Source of the DNA: Candidatus Gastranaerophilales bacterium
Lineage (GTDB): Bacteria; Cyanobacteriota; Vampirovibrionia; Gastranaerophilales; Gastranaerophilaceae
Reading direction: 5' to 3'
Length of the DNA stretch: 64,000 nucleotides
Assembly (NCBI GenBank): GCA_944322855.1
Contig: CALUQG010000008.1
Span: forward strand, 1 to 64,000
Positions 35,614 to 44,281 of this stretch are shown here, piece by piece. Below the pieces are notes generated by a model that worked only from the letters and a program-made list of their open reading frames with translations, did not search any database and was not told the origin of the DNA. Each line of letters starts with the position of its first letter. The stretch's first letter is position 1. The translations under genes were made by a program, and so were the position numbers.

Positions 35614-36153
35614 TTATTCACATTCACTAAACTTTATTGTTGTTCTTATATTTTTGGTATCTATAATCAATTTGTTTATTATACCATTTTTATTGTCAGT
35701 TCTGCCAAAAATTTGAATATAATTCATCTCGCCGGCTGTCTGTTTTTCCTTTTTGGGTTTCAATCCCATAATCCAACTGTTGTTGTTCTGAACATAAAAA
35801 ATATCAAAATTCTTTTCTATGTAAGAATAATTTTTATTTGAAATTGAATTTATTATTGAATTTACAATGCGGTTTTGTCCAGAAGTATAAGATGAAGTCG
35901 AATGTATAGGATATGTAGTTTCAAAAATAACTCCTTTATTTTTCAGAAAAGTGAAATTGCCGTTGGATTTCAAAGAGCTGTTTGATGTTTTCATCAGTTT
36001 CTCCTGCGAAAACTTGCACGAAGCATTTTCAAAAACAGGTATTTTATCAGAAACAGTATCTGCATTAGTCTTGTTCAAAAATACATCAGCAGCATTTAAT
36101 TTTAGAGGCGAAAAAACTATTAATACAAACAAAACTAAAAGATATCTTATCAT
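35614..36153 (-). CDS. LolA-like outer-membrane lipoprotein carrier (ApeL-like)
   Basis: A 179-aa periplasmic protein with a signal peptide (YLLVLFVLIVFSPLKLNA) and a LolA-type half-barrel: FENASCKFSQEKLMKTSNSSLKSNGNFTFLKNKGVIFETTYP is the typical opening of cluster-borne LolA homologues. It probably carries the hydrophobic product or its lipid anchor across the periplasm. Four-base overlap with the thioesterase upstream and a 2-bp gap to the exporter. Confidence 0.85.
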   Translation of the reverse strand: MIRYLLVLFVLIVFSPLKLNAADVFLNKTNADTVSDKIPVFENASCKFSQEKLMKTSNSSLKSNGNFTFLKNKGVIFETTYPIHSTSSYTSGQNRIVNSIINSISNKNYSYIEKNFDIFYVQNNNSWIMGLKPKKEKQTAGEMNYIQIFGRTDNKNGIINKLIIDTKNIRTTIKFSECE

Positions 36154-36566
36154 CCTTTGTACTCCTCAATCTTTTGCAAAAATCTTTTTGGAGCAGTAAA
36201 CATTGTCTCCATTGTTTTTATATCAATTCGCATTTGCATGCTTTTTGCTTGAAAAATCTTTTCTCCGGTTTTGTTATCTGTTACAAAATATTTTATTATT
36301 AAAGCAGGCTCAACTTCTTCAATCACTGTTTTTATGTTCAATTTTTGCATAAAAGTTGCAGGTTTTATGTATTTCATATCCATTTTTACTATCGGATATG
36401 CAGAATTATCCGATTTCATATCATCATATGTGTAACCTATTTTTGAAAGCATATCACATCTGGCTTTTTCCAGATATTTTACGTAATTCCCATGCCAAAC
36501 AACATTCATCGGGTCAAGGTCATAAAACTCAACATCTATTTTACAATTTGTTTCTATTCTTTTCAT
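36150..36566 (-). CDS. Hotdog thioesterase, 4HBT type (ApeK-like)
   Basis: A 138-aa single hotdog-fold thioesterase. The catalytic region FYDLDPMNVVWHGNYVKYLEKAR contains the Asp of the 4-hydroxybenzoyl-CoA thioesterase type and the helix that packs on it. It would release or proofread acyl chains from the ACPs. Short spacing (20 bp) after the ligase/dehydratase gene and an ATGA overlap with the lolA-like gene. Confidence 0.88.
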   Translation of the reverse strand: MKRIETNCKIDVEFYDLDPMNVVWHGNYVKYLEKARCDMLSKIGYTYDDMKSDNSAYPIVKMDMKYIKPATFMQKLNIKTVIEEVEPALIIKYFVTDNKTGEKIFQAKSMQMRIDIKTMETMFTAPKRFLQKIEEYKG

Positions 36567-36586
36567 TCCAGTGCCTTTTATACAGC

Positions 36587-38230
36587 CTATATATCTGTCA
36601 GTTCAAATATTCCGCTTGAACAGACAATCTCTTTATTTTTGTACTCATACATTATATTTCTATCTGTTAATTTTAAAATTAATTCAATTTTTTCATCAGG
36701 TCTAATCAGATGAGAAAATTTAACCTTTTTAGCCGGAGAAGATTTTATATTTCTATCAAAAGCCTTTTGGGCAAACTGATGTGCAAAATAAAGCTGAACA
36801 ACGCCAGGTAAAATCGGAAAATTTTGGAAATGACCTTCAAAAAAATTGCAGCAAGGTGAAAATATCATTTCATATAAAGCTTCATTGCTGTCTTTTCTGT
36901 AATTTAGAACAAGAGGCAGAGAAATATTAGTGTTAAAGATTTCTAATATTTTTTCAATATCAATTTTTCCGTTTTTTGTCTTTGGAATTTCATCAAGAAA
37001 ACGCCATTTTTGCGGTAATATTTCTGATTTGTCTTTCAGAAAACTTTTTAAAGCTTTAATCAAATTTTGCCTGCCGCCATTTTCTTTATCTATATAATAC
37101 GCTATGCCATCCTGCGATAAAACTGCTGCGCATGCGAGTTTTTCTCCGTGTTTAAAACAATATGCTCTTTTTACAAAACCAGTAGATTTCAGATAATTTT
37201 CGATTTCCTCAGTACTGACTCTTTTTTCCTGAATTTTTACAATCCTGTCTTTTCTTGCTCCAAGAGAAAATCGTTTTTTGTCAATCAACTGTATACTATC
37301 TCCAAGAGTAACACTATCACCAATAAAGAAAGGTGATTTTACTACAATTTGCGAATTTTCATCAATATCGACATCAACGCTTCTGTAGCAGCAAAAATAG
37401 TCATCCATTGATCTTTTTTGTGCTATCACTCCGGTCTCTGTAGAACCATAAATTTCGCAAATCGGGATATTTATATTCTCAAAATAGCTGAATACATATT
37501 TTTCCAGCTTAGCACCTGCAGTAAAAATCATTAAAGGCGAATTATCAGGTTTTATTTGATATCTTTCAAATTTTTCTAAAAATGACGGTGTTGACACAAA
37601 AATAGAATTATCAAATCTGGCTCTGTCAGGGTAGAGTATTTCATCTGTATTCAATATAAATTTTTCGATATTATATATCCAGAAAAACAGCCAGCAAGTT
37701 AAGCCATACATATGATTTGCGGTTGTAGATGTATCAAGCTGTATTCTTTTTTCATCTTGATTTATTACATCTGCTACATCAAAAAGCATATCTTCTGTCT
37801 CTTTTATTAAATTAAAAAGGTTTTTTCTGACTCGCTTTTGACGACCGCTGGAACCTGACGTATAAAGATTTATAAAAGTGTTTTTATAATCAGGAATATA
37901 AAAATCAAAGCCAAAATCTTCATTTATCGTATCTGTATTGATATTGTCAGGCAAAATATATTCAACATCAACAAGGAATGTTTTTTTTAAATCAGAAAGC
38001 AAAAAAATTTCTTTATTTGTAATTGCCGCAGCAAGAAAATTTATAACAAAATCAAAATTGCTTTCCGACACAATCAAGACATTTTTGCATTTATTTTCTG
38101 CAAGACTTTTTGCAGATTTTGCAACCAGCTTTTTTATATCAAGAAGAGAATAATCTTTGCCTTTGTTTTTTAAAACTACAAGATTATTATATTCTGACTC
38201 TTTATTTGAAAATGACGAAAAAATATCCAT
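36587..38230 (-). CDS. AMP-dependent acyl/aryl ligase fused to a FabA/Z-like dehydratase (ApeH-ApeI)
   Basis: A 547-aa fusion. Residues ~1-425 form an ANL-family ligase: TSGSSGRQKRVRK (P-loop), EIYGSTETG (adenylate motif), RKDRIVKIQEKRVSTEEIE (hinge) and KTKNGKIDIEK with the catalytic Lys. Residues ~430-547 form a hotdog dehydratase with FFEGHFQNFPILPGV (catalytic His). The ligase half would activate an aryl acid starter and load it on an ACP; the dehydratase half would form double bonds, perhaps together with the ApeP-like protein. Separate genes encode these in the proteobacterial clusters I know. 15 bp after the ApeG-like gene. Confidence 0.87.
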   Translation of the reverse strand: MDIFSSFSNKESEYNNLVVLKNKGKDYSLLDIKKLVAKSAKSLAENKCKNVLIVSESNFDFVINFLAAAITNKEIFLLSDLKKTFLVDVEYILPDNINTDTINEDFGFDFYIPDYKNTFINLYTSGSSGRQKRVRKNLFNLIKETEDMLFDVADVINQDEKRIQLDTSTTANHMYGLTCWLFFWIYNIEKFILNTDEILYPDRARFDNSIFVSTPSFLEKFERYQIKPDNSPLMIFTAGAKLEKYVFSYFENINIPICEIYGSTETGVIAQKRSMDDYFCCYRSVDVDIDENSQIVVKSPFFIGDSVTLGDSIQLIDKKRFSLGARKDRIVKIQEKRVSTEEIENYLKSTGFVKRAYCFKHGEKLACAAVLSQDGIAYYIDKENGGRQNLIKALKSFLKDKSEILPQKWRFLDEIPKTKNGKIDIEKILEIFNTNISLPLVLNYRKDSNEALYEMIFSPCCNFFEGHFQNFPILPGVVQLYFAHQFAQKAFDRNIKSSPAKKVKFSHLIRPDEKIELILKLTDRNIMYEYKNKEIVCSSGIFELTDI

Positions 38231-38245
38231 AATTCAAGTTAAAAA

Positions 38246-38674
38246 CTATATCTTATTTCTCTTTTTAAAAATAATTCTGACAATATATTCTATCGTAAAA
38301 AAACAGCCAAGGAAAAAATATGACAAAAAACCATTATAAATTATCCAGACTCTGTCAGATAAAAAACAGGTCACAATAGACAAAATCAGTTGAATAAACA
38401 AAAATACACACCAGATATAAGTAAGATTTTTGGTATATATTTTTACAGGTTCTTTTAGTTCACCTTCTGAAAGCATTGCAAATTTTTGTATTATAGTTTC
38501 TTTTTGAAATAAAGATGAAAAAAACAGACCGAAAATAGCGCTGTTAACTATAACAGGATAAAGCTTTAAAGCTCCGAATTTAGTAAAATGAAACGCAGCA
38601 ATAACAACTATTGTGAAACAAACTGAAAAAACAAAACTGTATTTTCTGATTAAATTCTTCAAGCTGTTAAACAT
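38246..38674 (-). CDS. Small membrane protein of aryl-polyene clusters (ApeG-like, COG4648 type)
   Basis: A 142-aa protein with four predicted TM helices and a loop FAMLSEGELKEPVKIYTKNLTYIWCVFL, which fits the membrane protein usually placed between the ACPs and the ligase in ape clusters. The role is unknown. Seven bases after ACP-1 and 15 before the ligase gene. Confidence 0.75.
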   Translation of the reverse strand: MFNSLKNLIRKYSFVFSVCFTIVVIAAFHFTKFGALKLYPVIVNSAIFGLFFSSLFQKETIIQKFAMLSEGELKEPVKIYTKNLTYIWCVFLFIQLILSIVTCFLSDRVWIIYNGFLSYFFLGCFFTIEYIVRIIFKKRNKI

Positions 38675-38681
38675 AATTTTC

Positions 38682-38936
38682 TTATTTCAAGAGGTTTTCA
38701 ATAGCATCGACAACATCATTTATTGTCCTGATTTGTTTAAAATTGTCAGGAGAAATTTTTTGTTTTGTATAATCCTGCAGACGAACAGCAAGATCAACAG
38801 CATCAATGCTGTCAAAATCCAAATCTTCAAAAAGATTTGCTTCCGGTATAATTTTTGATTCAGCTATTTCAAAATCATTAACCAGAATATTTTTTAATTC
38901 TTCTTGTATTTGTTCTCTGCTAAATTTTGCACCCAT
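38682..38936 (-). CDS. Acyl carrier protein 1
   Basis: An 84-aa four-helix carrier protein. The phosphopantetheine serine is S43 in EDLDFDSIDAVDLAVRL. One of two adjacent ACPs (ApeE/ApeF-like); which is the loading and which the extending carrier cannot be decided. 33 bp after ACP 2. Confidence 0.92.
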   Translation of the reverse strand: MGAKFSREQIQEELKNILVNDFEIAESKIIPEANLFEDLDFDSIDAVDLAVRLQDYTKQKISPDNFKQIRTINDVVDAIENLLK

Positions 38937-38969
38937 TGAAATTCCAAACCTTTATTATCTTATAAAAAT

Positions 38970-39224
38970 TTAAGCCTGCTGGCTTCTTATGAAATCAGCC
39001 AGTGTTTTAACCGAATAGAAATGCTTTTTATTTTCTTCTTTGTCTGTCCCCATTTTGAGGTTATATTTTTTCTTTAAAGCCATTCCTAACTCAAGAGCAT
39101 CAATAGAATCAAGCCCGAGTCCGTCGATAAACAAAGCCTCCTCCGTATTGATTTCTTCAGGAGTAATATCCTCCAGTTCCAACACATTTATTATTAATTT
39201 TTTTAATTCTTCTTCAAGTGTCAT
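38970..39224 (-). CDS. Acyl carrier protein 2
   Basis: An 84-aa carrier protein with phosphopantetheine site S40 in DGLGLDSIDALELGMAL. It differs clearly from ACP 1 outside helix II, consistent with distinct partners. 66 bp after the PlsC-like gene, the widest gap in the arm before the MMPL gene. Confidence 0.92.
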   Translation of the reverse strand: MTLEEELKKLIINVLELEDITPEEINTEEALFIDGLGLDSIDALELGMALKKKYNLKMGTDKEENKKHFYSVKTLADFIRSQQA

Positions 39225-39290
39225 AACCTTAAAATCCTTTATATATTTTATAGCCTAATATAATTTTATAGTCAACTACACAAAGGTATA

Positions 39291-40079
39291 TTAAATCATA
39301 GAAACAGAAATATTTTCTTTTATTATTTTATTTAACCTGTTTCTCATCTTTATTTCAGTGAGATTGCTGTTATTCACAAAAAATTCATTAATATTTATCG
39401 GATTATTAAAAGTCAGAGTGTATTTTACTGCTTTTTCACCTGCATCATAAATTTTTTGATGTTTCGCCAGAAATTTATAATCACAGTGTATATGAACAGG
39501 AATAATATCTGCTTTTGAATGCAATGCCATCATTGCCGCACCTTTGTGAAGTTTCATATCTTCACCTTCTACAGTTCTTGTACCTGTGGGAAAGATTATT
39601 ATATTGAAACCGTTATTTAAAAGATTTACAGCATCATTTAACAATTTTTCATTGTCTTCATCGTTTATCAAATACAACGACTTAACAATATTCCCCATAA
39701 AAAGATTTTTTTTAAGCTCTTTTTTGGCAATGCAAACAGTATTTGGCAAAAGTCCTATTAAAAGCACAATATCTATAAAACTCGGATGGTTAGCAACTAT
39801 TATTTTCCCATATTTGCTGCTGTCGGAATTTTTTAAGGCATCCGGAAAATTAAGAACATCTATTGAAATAGAACCTGATTTTTGCATTACACTACTAAAA
39901 AAATTCCAGGCTTTATGAATAACATCGCAATATAAAAATCTTTGTTTTTCTTTTGGTACAAACACCGATATACAAGGAAAAATCAAAGAATTAATAACCA
40001 GTGCACCTGCCCCGAAAAATGCAAACTGCAATACGACAGCCAGTCCTCTAAAAAAAACTACCAGTCGACGTTTACACAT
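39291..40079 (-). CDS. PlsC-type 1-acyl-glycerol-3-phosphate acyltransferase-like protein (ApeD-like)
   Basis: A 262-aa protein with one N-terminal hydrophobic segment (VVFFRGLAVVLQFAFFGAGALVI). The NHX4D box is present as IVANHPSFIDIVLL and the second motif as FPTGTRTVEG. It resembles the AGPAT homologue of aryl-polyene clusters. It probably transfers the polyene or a fatty acid to a lipid at the inner membrane. Overlaps the KS-like gene by 22 bp. Confidence 0.85.
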   Translation of the reverse strand: MCKRRLVVFFRGLAVVLQFAFFGAGALVINSLIFPCISVFVPKEKQRFLYCDVIHKAWNFFSSVMQKSGSISIDVLNFPDALKNSDSSKYGKIIVANHPSFIDIVLLIGLLPNTVCIAKKELKKNLFMGNIVKSLYLINDEDNEKLLNDAVNLLNNGFNIIIFPTGTRTVEGEDMKLHKGAAMMALHSKADIIPVHIHCDYKFLAKHQKIYDAGEKAVKYTLTFNNPININEFFVNNSNLTEIKMRNRLNKIIKENISVSMI

Positions 40080-40615
40080 ATTTTTTCTCCATCCTGTTTA
40101 TACAAACGTCTGTTTTCATATTTTACATTTGGATTTTTTCCATGCTTAATCAAACAGGAAAAACCCTTTGTATTAGTCTCTGACATCGCATCACAGCAGC
40201 AAAAAAGTACATCATTATCTTTTGAAGAAATTACTGCTTCTATTAAACCTGCTTCAAAGGTATTTTCTTCTGCCGAAATAGAATTGTATCCAGCCGTAAT
40301 TTTATTCAATAAAGAAAACTGCCCCACCACACTATTGTGCACAGAACCGCTGAATGTTGACGGAGATACTTCATTCTCTTCCGTATATTGATATACCAAT
40401 TTTTTCAGCCTATCCAACTCCCCGTATCTGGAAGCAAAAACTATTTTTAAATCTTTAATTGACTCACTGTCTTTATAACTTGAAATACAGTCATTCATAA
40501 GGCATAAAGCTATTTTGTCGAGCAAAGAGAGTTTTCTTCTTGCCATTGGCGGCAAAAAAGAGACATCTATATTTTCAAAAGATCTTTGCGAATATTTTTC
40601 TATATAAAATTCCAA
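40058..40615 (-). CDS. Chain-length-factor-like ketosynthase (ApeC-like)
   Basis: A 185-aa N-terminal-half ketosynthase fold. The position of the active-site Cys reads YNSISAEENTF, with no Cys, and the usual catalytic His motifs are missing, as expected for a chain-length factor. It would pair with the active KS encoded across the divergent promoter, as reported for the ApeO-ApeC heterodimer. First gene of the minus-strand arm. Confidence 0.82.
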   Translation of the reverse strand: MEFYIEKYSQRSFENIDVSFLPPMARRKLSLLDKIALCLMNDCISSYKDSESIKDLKIVFASRYGELDRLKKLVYQYTEENEVSPSTFSGSVHNSVVGQFSLLNKITAGYNSISAEENTFEAGLIEAVISSKDNDVLFCCCDAMSETNTKGFSCLIKHGKNPNVKYENRRLYKQDGEKICVNVDW

Positions 40616-40717
40616 TGACAGTTATCCTACACTACAAGCTTTTTCGTTTAAAATCCATATTTGTGCTAATATAAATTTTATTATAAATCATTTATTTTAT
40701 CAAAGTTTTAAAGAACC
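40616..40717. promoter_or_regulatory. Divergent promoter region of the aryl-polyene arms
   Basis: 102 bp of AT-rich sequence between two divergent arms. On the plus strand TGCTAATAT (40664-40672) may be an extended -10 for the KS gene. The minus strand contains TTGATA and TATAAT, but spaced only 12 bp apart, so no minus promoter can be fixed. No operator palindrome is obvious. Confidence 0.4.
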
Positions 40718-41884
40718 ATGCCAGATAAATCTATAAAAGACATTTATATTAATTCATACAGTGCTATATGTAATCTCGGTGCTAATATAGAACAAATATT
40801 TTTAAATACACAAAATAGGGATAAAGATTTTTTCACTCTTGATTCAAATGTAATAAAAGGAGAGCCTTTTTATTTCGGAAAAATTAATTCAAATCTGCCT
40901 GAAATAGAAAACAATGAAAAATACAATCTTCGCTGCAACAGGATATTGCTCCACTGTGCGAAGCAAATTGAAAAAGATATAACATCTGCAATTAAAAAAT
41001 ACGGAAGAAATCGTATAGGAATTGTCATAGGAACAACAAATTCAGGCGTGGATGAATATGCAGCATCAAAAGATATTGACCACTCACAGATAGGCAACCC
41101 TGCAGGCTTTTTGCAAAAATATCTCGGATTAACAGGATATTACAGCGGAGTTTCAACAGCTTGTACTTCCGGAATTAAAGCATTTTCAACGGCACGAAAA
41201 CTTATTGAAAACGATATATGCGATGCTGTTATTGCCGGTGCGACAGATGCTCTTTGCAGAATGCCGGTATACGGATTTCATTCTTTAGAAGTGCTTAGTT
41301 ATGAGCATTCAATTCCTTTTAGCAAAAACAGAAATGGAATAAATATAGGAGAAGGCGGAGCTTTGTTTCTGATTGAAAAAGAAAAAACAAAACAAAGCAT
41401 AAAAATAGAAGGAATCGGCGAAACCTCCGATGCCTATCACTGTGCAACTCCTGACCCTGATGGCATACAGGCATCTGCAGCAATAAAAGAAGCACTTGAG
41501 AAAAGCGGACTCAATCCCAATGATATTTCTTACATAAACCTGCATGGCACCGGTACTTTGAGCAATGACCTGATGGAAGCAAATGCTGTATATCGAATAT
41601 TCAAGAATAATATTCCCGTCAGTTCAACAAAATCTCTTACTGGACACTGCCTTGGAGCTTCTGCCGGAATAGAAGCCGCCTTGTGCTGTGCAATGCTTGA
41701 TAGGAGAATTAATCCCGATAAAAAACTTTTGCCACATAAATATGACGGATTATATGACGACATTTTGCCTGAATTGCAACTTACAAATTACGGACAAAAA
41801 GTTGAAAGTCTAAATCACGTAATGTGCAATGCTTTTGGATTTGGAGGTTCGAATGCAGTAATTATACTTGGAGTTTCGAATTAA
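40718..41884 (+). CDS. Beta-ketoacyl-ACP synthase (ApeO-like)
   Basis: A 388-aa FabF-type ketosynthase with the full catalytic triad: C149 in VSTACTSGIKAF, H276 in NLHGTGTLSND and H310 in KSLTGHCLGASAG. It would catalyse chain extension of the polyene with malonyl-ACP, together with the ApeC-like partner. The stop overlaps the dehydratase start (TAATG). Confidence 0.9.
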   Translation: MPDKSIKDIYINSYSAICNLGANIEQIFLNTQNRDKDFFTLDSNVIKGEPFYFGKINSNLPEIENNEKYNLRCNRILLHCAKQIEKDITSAIKKYGRNRIGIVIGTTNSGVDEYAASKDIDHSQIGNPAGFLQKYLGLTGYYSGVSTACTSGIKAFSTARKLIENDICDAVIAGATDALCRMPVYGFHSLEVLSYEHSIPFSKNRNGINIGEGGALFLIEKEKTKQSIKIEGIGETSDAYHCATPDPDGIQASAAIKEALEKSGLNPNDISYINLHGTGTLSNDLMEANAVYRIFKNNIPVSSTKSLTGHCLGASAGIEAALCCAMLDRRINPDKKLLPHKYDGLYDDILPELQLTNYGQKVESLNHVMCNAFGFGGSNAVIILGVSN

Positions 41885-42306
41885 TGGAAAATAATTTAGA
41901 AAAAATATTACCGCATAATCATCCAATGATATTGATTGATCGTCTTATTGATGTCGATCTCAATAATAATACAGTTTGTGCTGATGTAACAATATCTGAA
42001 GACAAAATATTTTACGACAAATCTATCGAAGGAATGTCTCCGCTCGTCGGCATTGAGTTTATGGCACAGACAATCGGCTGTTATGCTTATTACAGAAATG
42101 GTGAAAAAGAGCCGAAAATCGGATACTTGCTAGGCAGCAGACAATACAATTGCGGTCTTGAGAAATTTGAAAAGGGCAAAACATATACAATAACTGCAAA
42201 AATGGTGTTTTCAGACAACGAGCTTGTTTCGTTTGACTGTTTTATCTATAATAATGATATGGAATGCGCCAGGGCAACAGTAAATGTTTATCAGCCTTAT
42301 TCTTAA
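41884..42306 (+). CDS. Hotdog 3-hydroxyacyl-ACP dehydratase (ApeP-like)
   Basis: A 140-aa single hotdog protein: ILPHNHPMILIDRLIDV is the FabZ-like opening, and GIEFMAQTIGCYAYYRN is the hotdog central helix with the acidic residue. It begins at the ATG overlapping the KS stop; an upstream in-frame start (41824) would extend into the KS gene. It may form the dehydratase dimer with the domain fused to the ligase. Confidence 0.87.
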   Translation: MENNLEKILPHNHPMILIDRLIDVDLNNNTVCADVTISEDKIFYDKSIEGMSPLVGIEFMAQTIGCYAYYRNGEKEPKIGYLLGSRQYNCGLEKFEKGKTYTITAKMVFSDNELVSFDCFIYNNDMECARATVNVYQPYS

Positions 42307-42323
42307 ATATATAGAGATTTTTT

Positions 42324-43058
42324 ATGGATAAAAATATTTTAATCACAGGTTCCAGCCGGGGTATCGGAAAAGAAACAGCTCTTTATATCGCAAAAAAGAA
42401 TAAAGACATAAAAATTGTACTGCATTGTAATAAAAACAAAGAGAAAGCTGAAGCAGTAAAAACAGAAATTGAGTCTTACAATGTCGAAGCAAGAATTTTG
42501 CAGTTCGATATAACAAACAGAAAACAGTGTTTTGAAATAATATCAAAAGACATAGAACAAAACGGCGCTTATTACGGTATAGTTTTGAATGCAGGTATTG
42601 CAAGAGACAATGTTTTTCCCGTTATGGAAGAAAATGAATGGGATGACGTTTTAAATACAAATCTTGGAGGATTTTATAATGTCTTAAAACCGGCTGTAAT
42701 GTCCATGATTGAAAACAGAGTAAAAGGCAGAATAATTACTATGTCATCAATTTCAGGATTGGCAGGAAACAGAGGTCAGGTCAATTACAGCGCATCAAAA
42801 GCCGGCATAATAGGCGCAACAAAAGCACTAAGTCTTGAACTTGCTAAAAGAGGTATTACCGTAAACTGCGTAGCCCCCGGTGTAATTGAAACTGATATGA
42901 TAAACGGCATACCTGTTGAAGAAGTGAAAAAAATGATACCGATGAAACGCATTGGAAGACCGGAAGAAGTGGCAAGTCTTGTTAATTATCTGCTCGCTGA
43001 AGATGCATCTTATATTACAGGTCAGGTTATCTCCGTTAATGGAGGCATGTATAGGTGA
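42324..43058 (+). CDS. 3-oxoacyl-ACP reductase, FabG family (ApeQ-like)
   Basis: A 244-aa short-chain dehydrogenase. GSSRGIGKETA is the cofactor turn, LNAGIARDN the NAG motif, and the catalytic Ser/Tyr/Lys lie in SSISGLAGNRGQVNYSASKAG. It reduces the 3-keto group after each extension, using NADPH. The stop overlaps the next GTG start by 4 bp (GTGA). Confidence 0.92.
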   Translation: MDKNILITGSSRGIGKETALYIAKKNKDIKIVLHCNKNKEKAEAVKTEIESYNVEARILQFDITNRKQCFEIISKDIEQNGAYYGIVLNAGIARDNVFPVMEENEWDDVLNTNLGGFYNVLKPAVMSMIENRVKGRIITMSSISGLAGNRGQVNYSASKAGIIGATKALSLELAKRGITVNCVAPGVIETDMINGIPVEEVKKMIPMKRIGRPEEVASLVNYLLAEDASYITGQVISVNGGMYR

Positions 43059-44281
43059 AAAGAGTTGTAATAACAGGCATGGCACTGGCCAGTCCTCTGG
43101 GATGTGAGGTTAATACTGCATTTGAAAAACTCAAAACCTTCGAAAACTGTATTGAATACAGTAAGGATCTCGATGAATTTGAAAATATGAACACCCGTCT
43201 TGCAGCTCCTGTAAGAGATTTTGTTGTACCCGGGCATTTCAACCGCAAAGTACTCAGAACAATGGGACGTGTCGCCATTTTAAGTACTGCAGTTACGGAA
43301 GAAGCTCTGAAAGATGCAGGTTTACTTGGAAATGAAATTATAACAAACGGGCAAACCGGTGTAAGCTACGGTTCTTCATCAGGCTCATTAGAATCAATTA
43401 TTGATTTTTACACAATGCAGGTTGAAAAGAAGGTAAAATGTGTAAACTCAGGTTCATATATAAAAATGATGCCCCAGACAACCTCAGTAAATATTTCGCT
43501 TTATTTCAAAACAAAAGGCAGGCTTATACCTACATCTACAGCATGCACTTCGGGGTCAATGGGTATAGGTTATGCTTATGAAGCAATAAAATACGGCTAT
43601 CAAACAGTTATGATTGCAGGAGGGGCAGAAGAACTTCATGCCTCACATATTGCGATATTTGATACACTGTATGCCACAAGTTTAAAAAACGATACCCCAA
43701 AACTTACGCCATCCCCTTTTGACAGAGACAGAGACGGTCTGGTGCTCGGAGAAGGCGCAGGAACGGTTATTTTAGAAGAATATGAACATGCTAAAAAACG
43801 CGGAGCAAAAATTTATGCGGAAATAATAGGATTTGGAACCTCAACGGACGGTACACACATAACAAATCCTTGTCATGAGACCATGGGCTCAGCACTTGCT
43901 CTCGCAATCCGGGATGCAGGAATAAATTCTAAAGAAATTGGCTATGTCAATGCACATGGAACAGCAACGCTTCAGGGAGACATTGCAGAGAGCATTGCGA
44001 CATATGACATTTTTAAACGCCCTGTGCCTATTAGTTCATTAAAGAGTTATACAGGTCACACTCTGGGCGCCTGTGGAGCAATTGAAGCTATTCTTTCAAT
44101 AAAAATGCTCAATACAAAATGGTTTGCACCAACATTAAATTTAAAAAATATTGATGAAAAATGCGCTCCTCTTGATTATATAACAGGACATGGCAGAAAA
44201 CTTGAAACAGATATCATAATGTCTAACAACTTTGCTTTCGGAGGCATAAACACATCACTGATTTTCAAAAAAGTTGATTAA
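43055..44281 (+). CDS. Beta-ketoacyl-ACP synthase II-type (ApeR-like)
   Basis: A 408-aa ketosynthase with C164 in STACTSGSMG, H301 in NAHGTATLQGD and H335 in KSYTGHTLGACG. It is longer than the first KS and has the MPQTTSVNISLYF stretch typical of FabB/FabF-like enzymes at the end of ape clusters. The role of the second KS is less certain than the first. GTG start; last gene of the plus-strand arm, overlapping the convergent small secreted protein by 4 bp. Confidence 0.9.
   Translation: MKRVVITGMALASPLGCEVNTAFEKLKTFENCIEYSKDLDEFENMNTRLAAPVRDFVVPGHFNRKVLRTMGRVAILSTAVTEEALKDAGLLGNEIITNGQTGVSYGSSSGSLESIIDFYTMQVEKKVKCVNSGSYIKMMPQTTSVNISLYFKTKGRLIPTSTACTSGSMGIGYAYEAIKYGYQTVMIAGGAEELHASHIAIFDTLYATSLKNDTPKLTPSPFDRDRDGLVLGEGAGTVILEEYEHAKKRGAKIYAEIIGFGTSTDGTHITNPCHETMGSALALAIRDAGINSKEIGYVNAHGTATLQGDIAESIATYDIFKRPVPISSLKSYTGHTLGACGAIEAILSIKMLNTKWFAPTLNLKNIDEKCAPLDYITGHGRKLETDIIMSNNFAFGGINTSLIFKKVD

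Noticed and set aside
40718-44281. Ordinary fatty acid biosynthesis operon (fabF-fabZ-fabG)
   Set aside because: Two KSs, a CLF-like KS, an aryl ligase, an exporter and a LolA-like protein nearby do not fit primary fatty acid synthesis.
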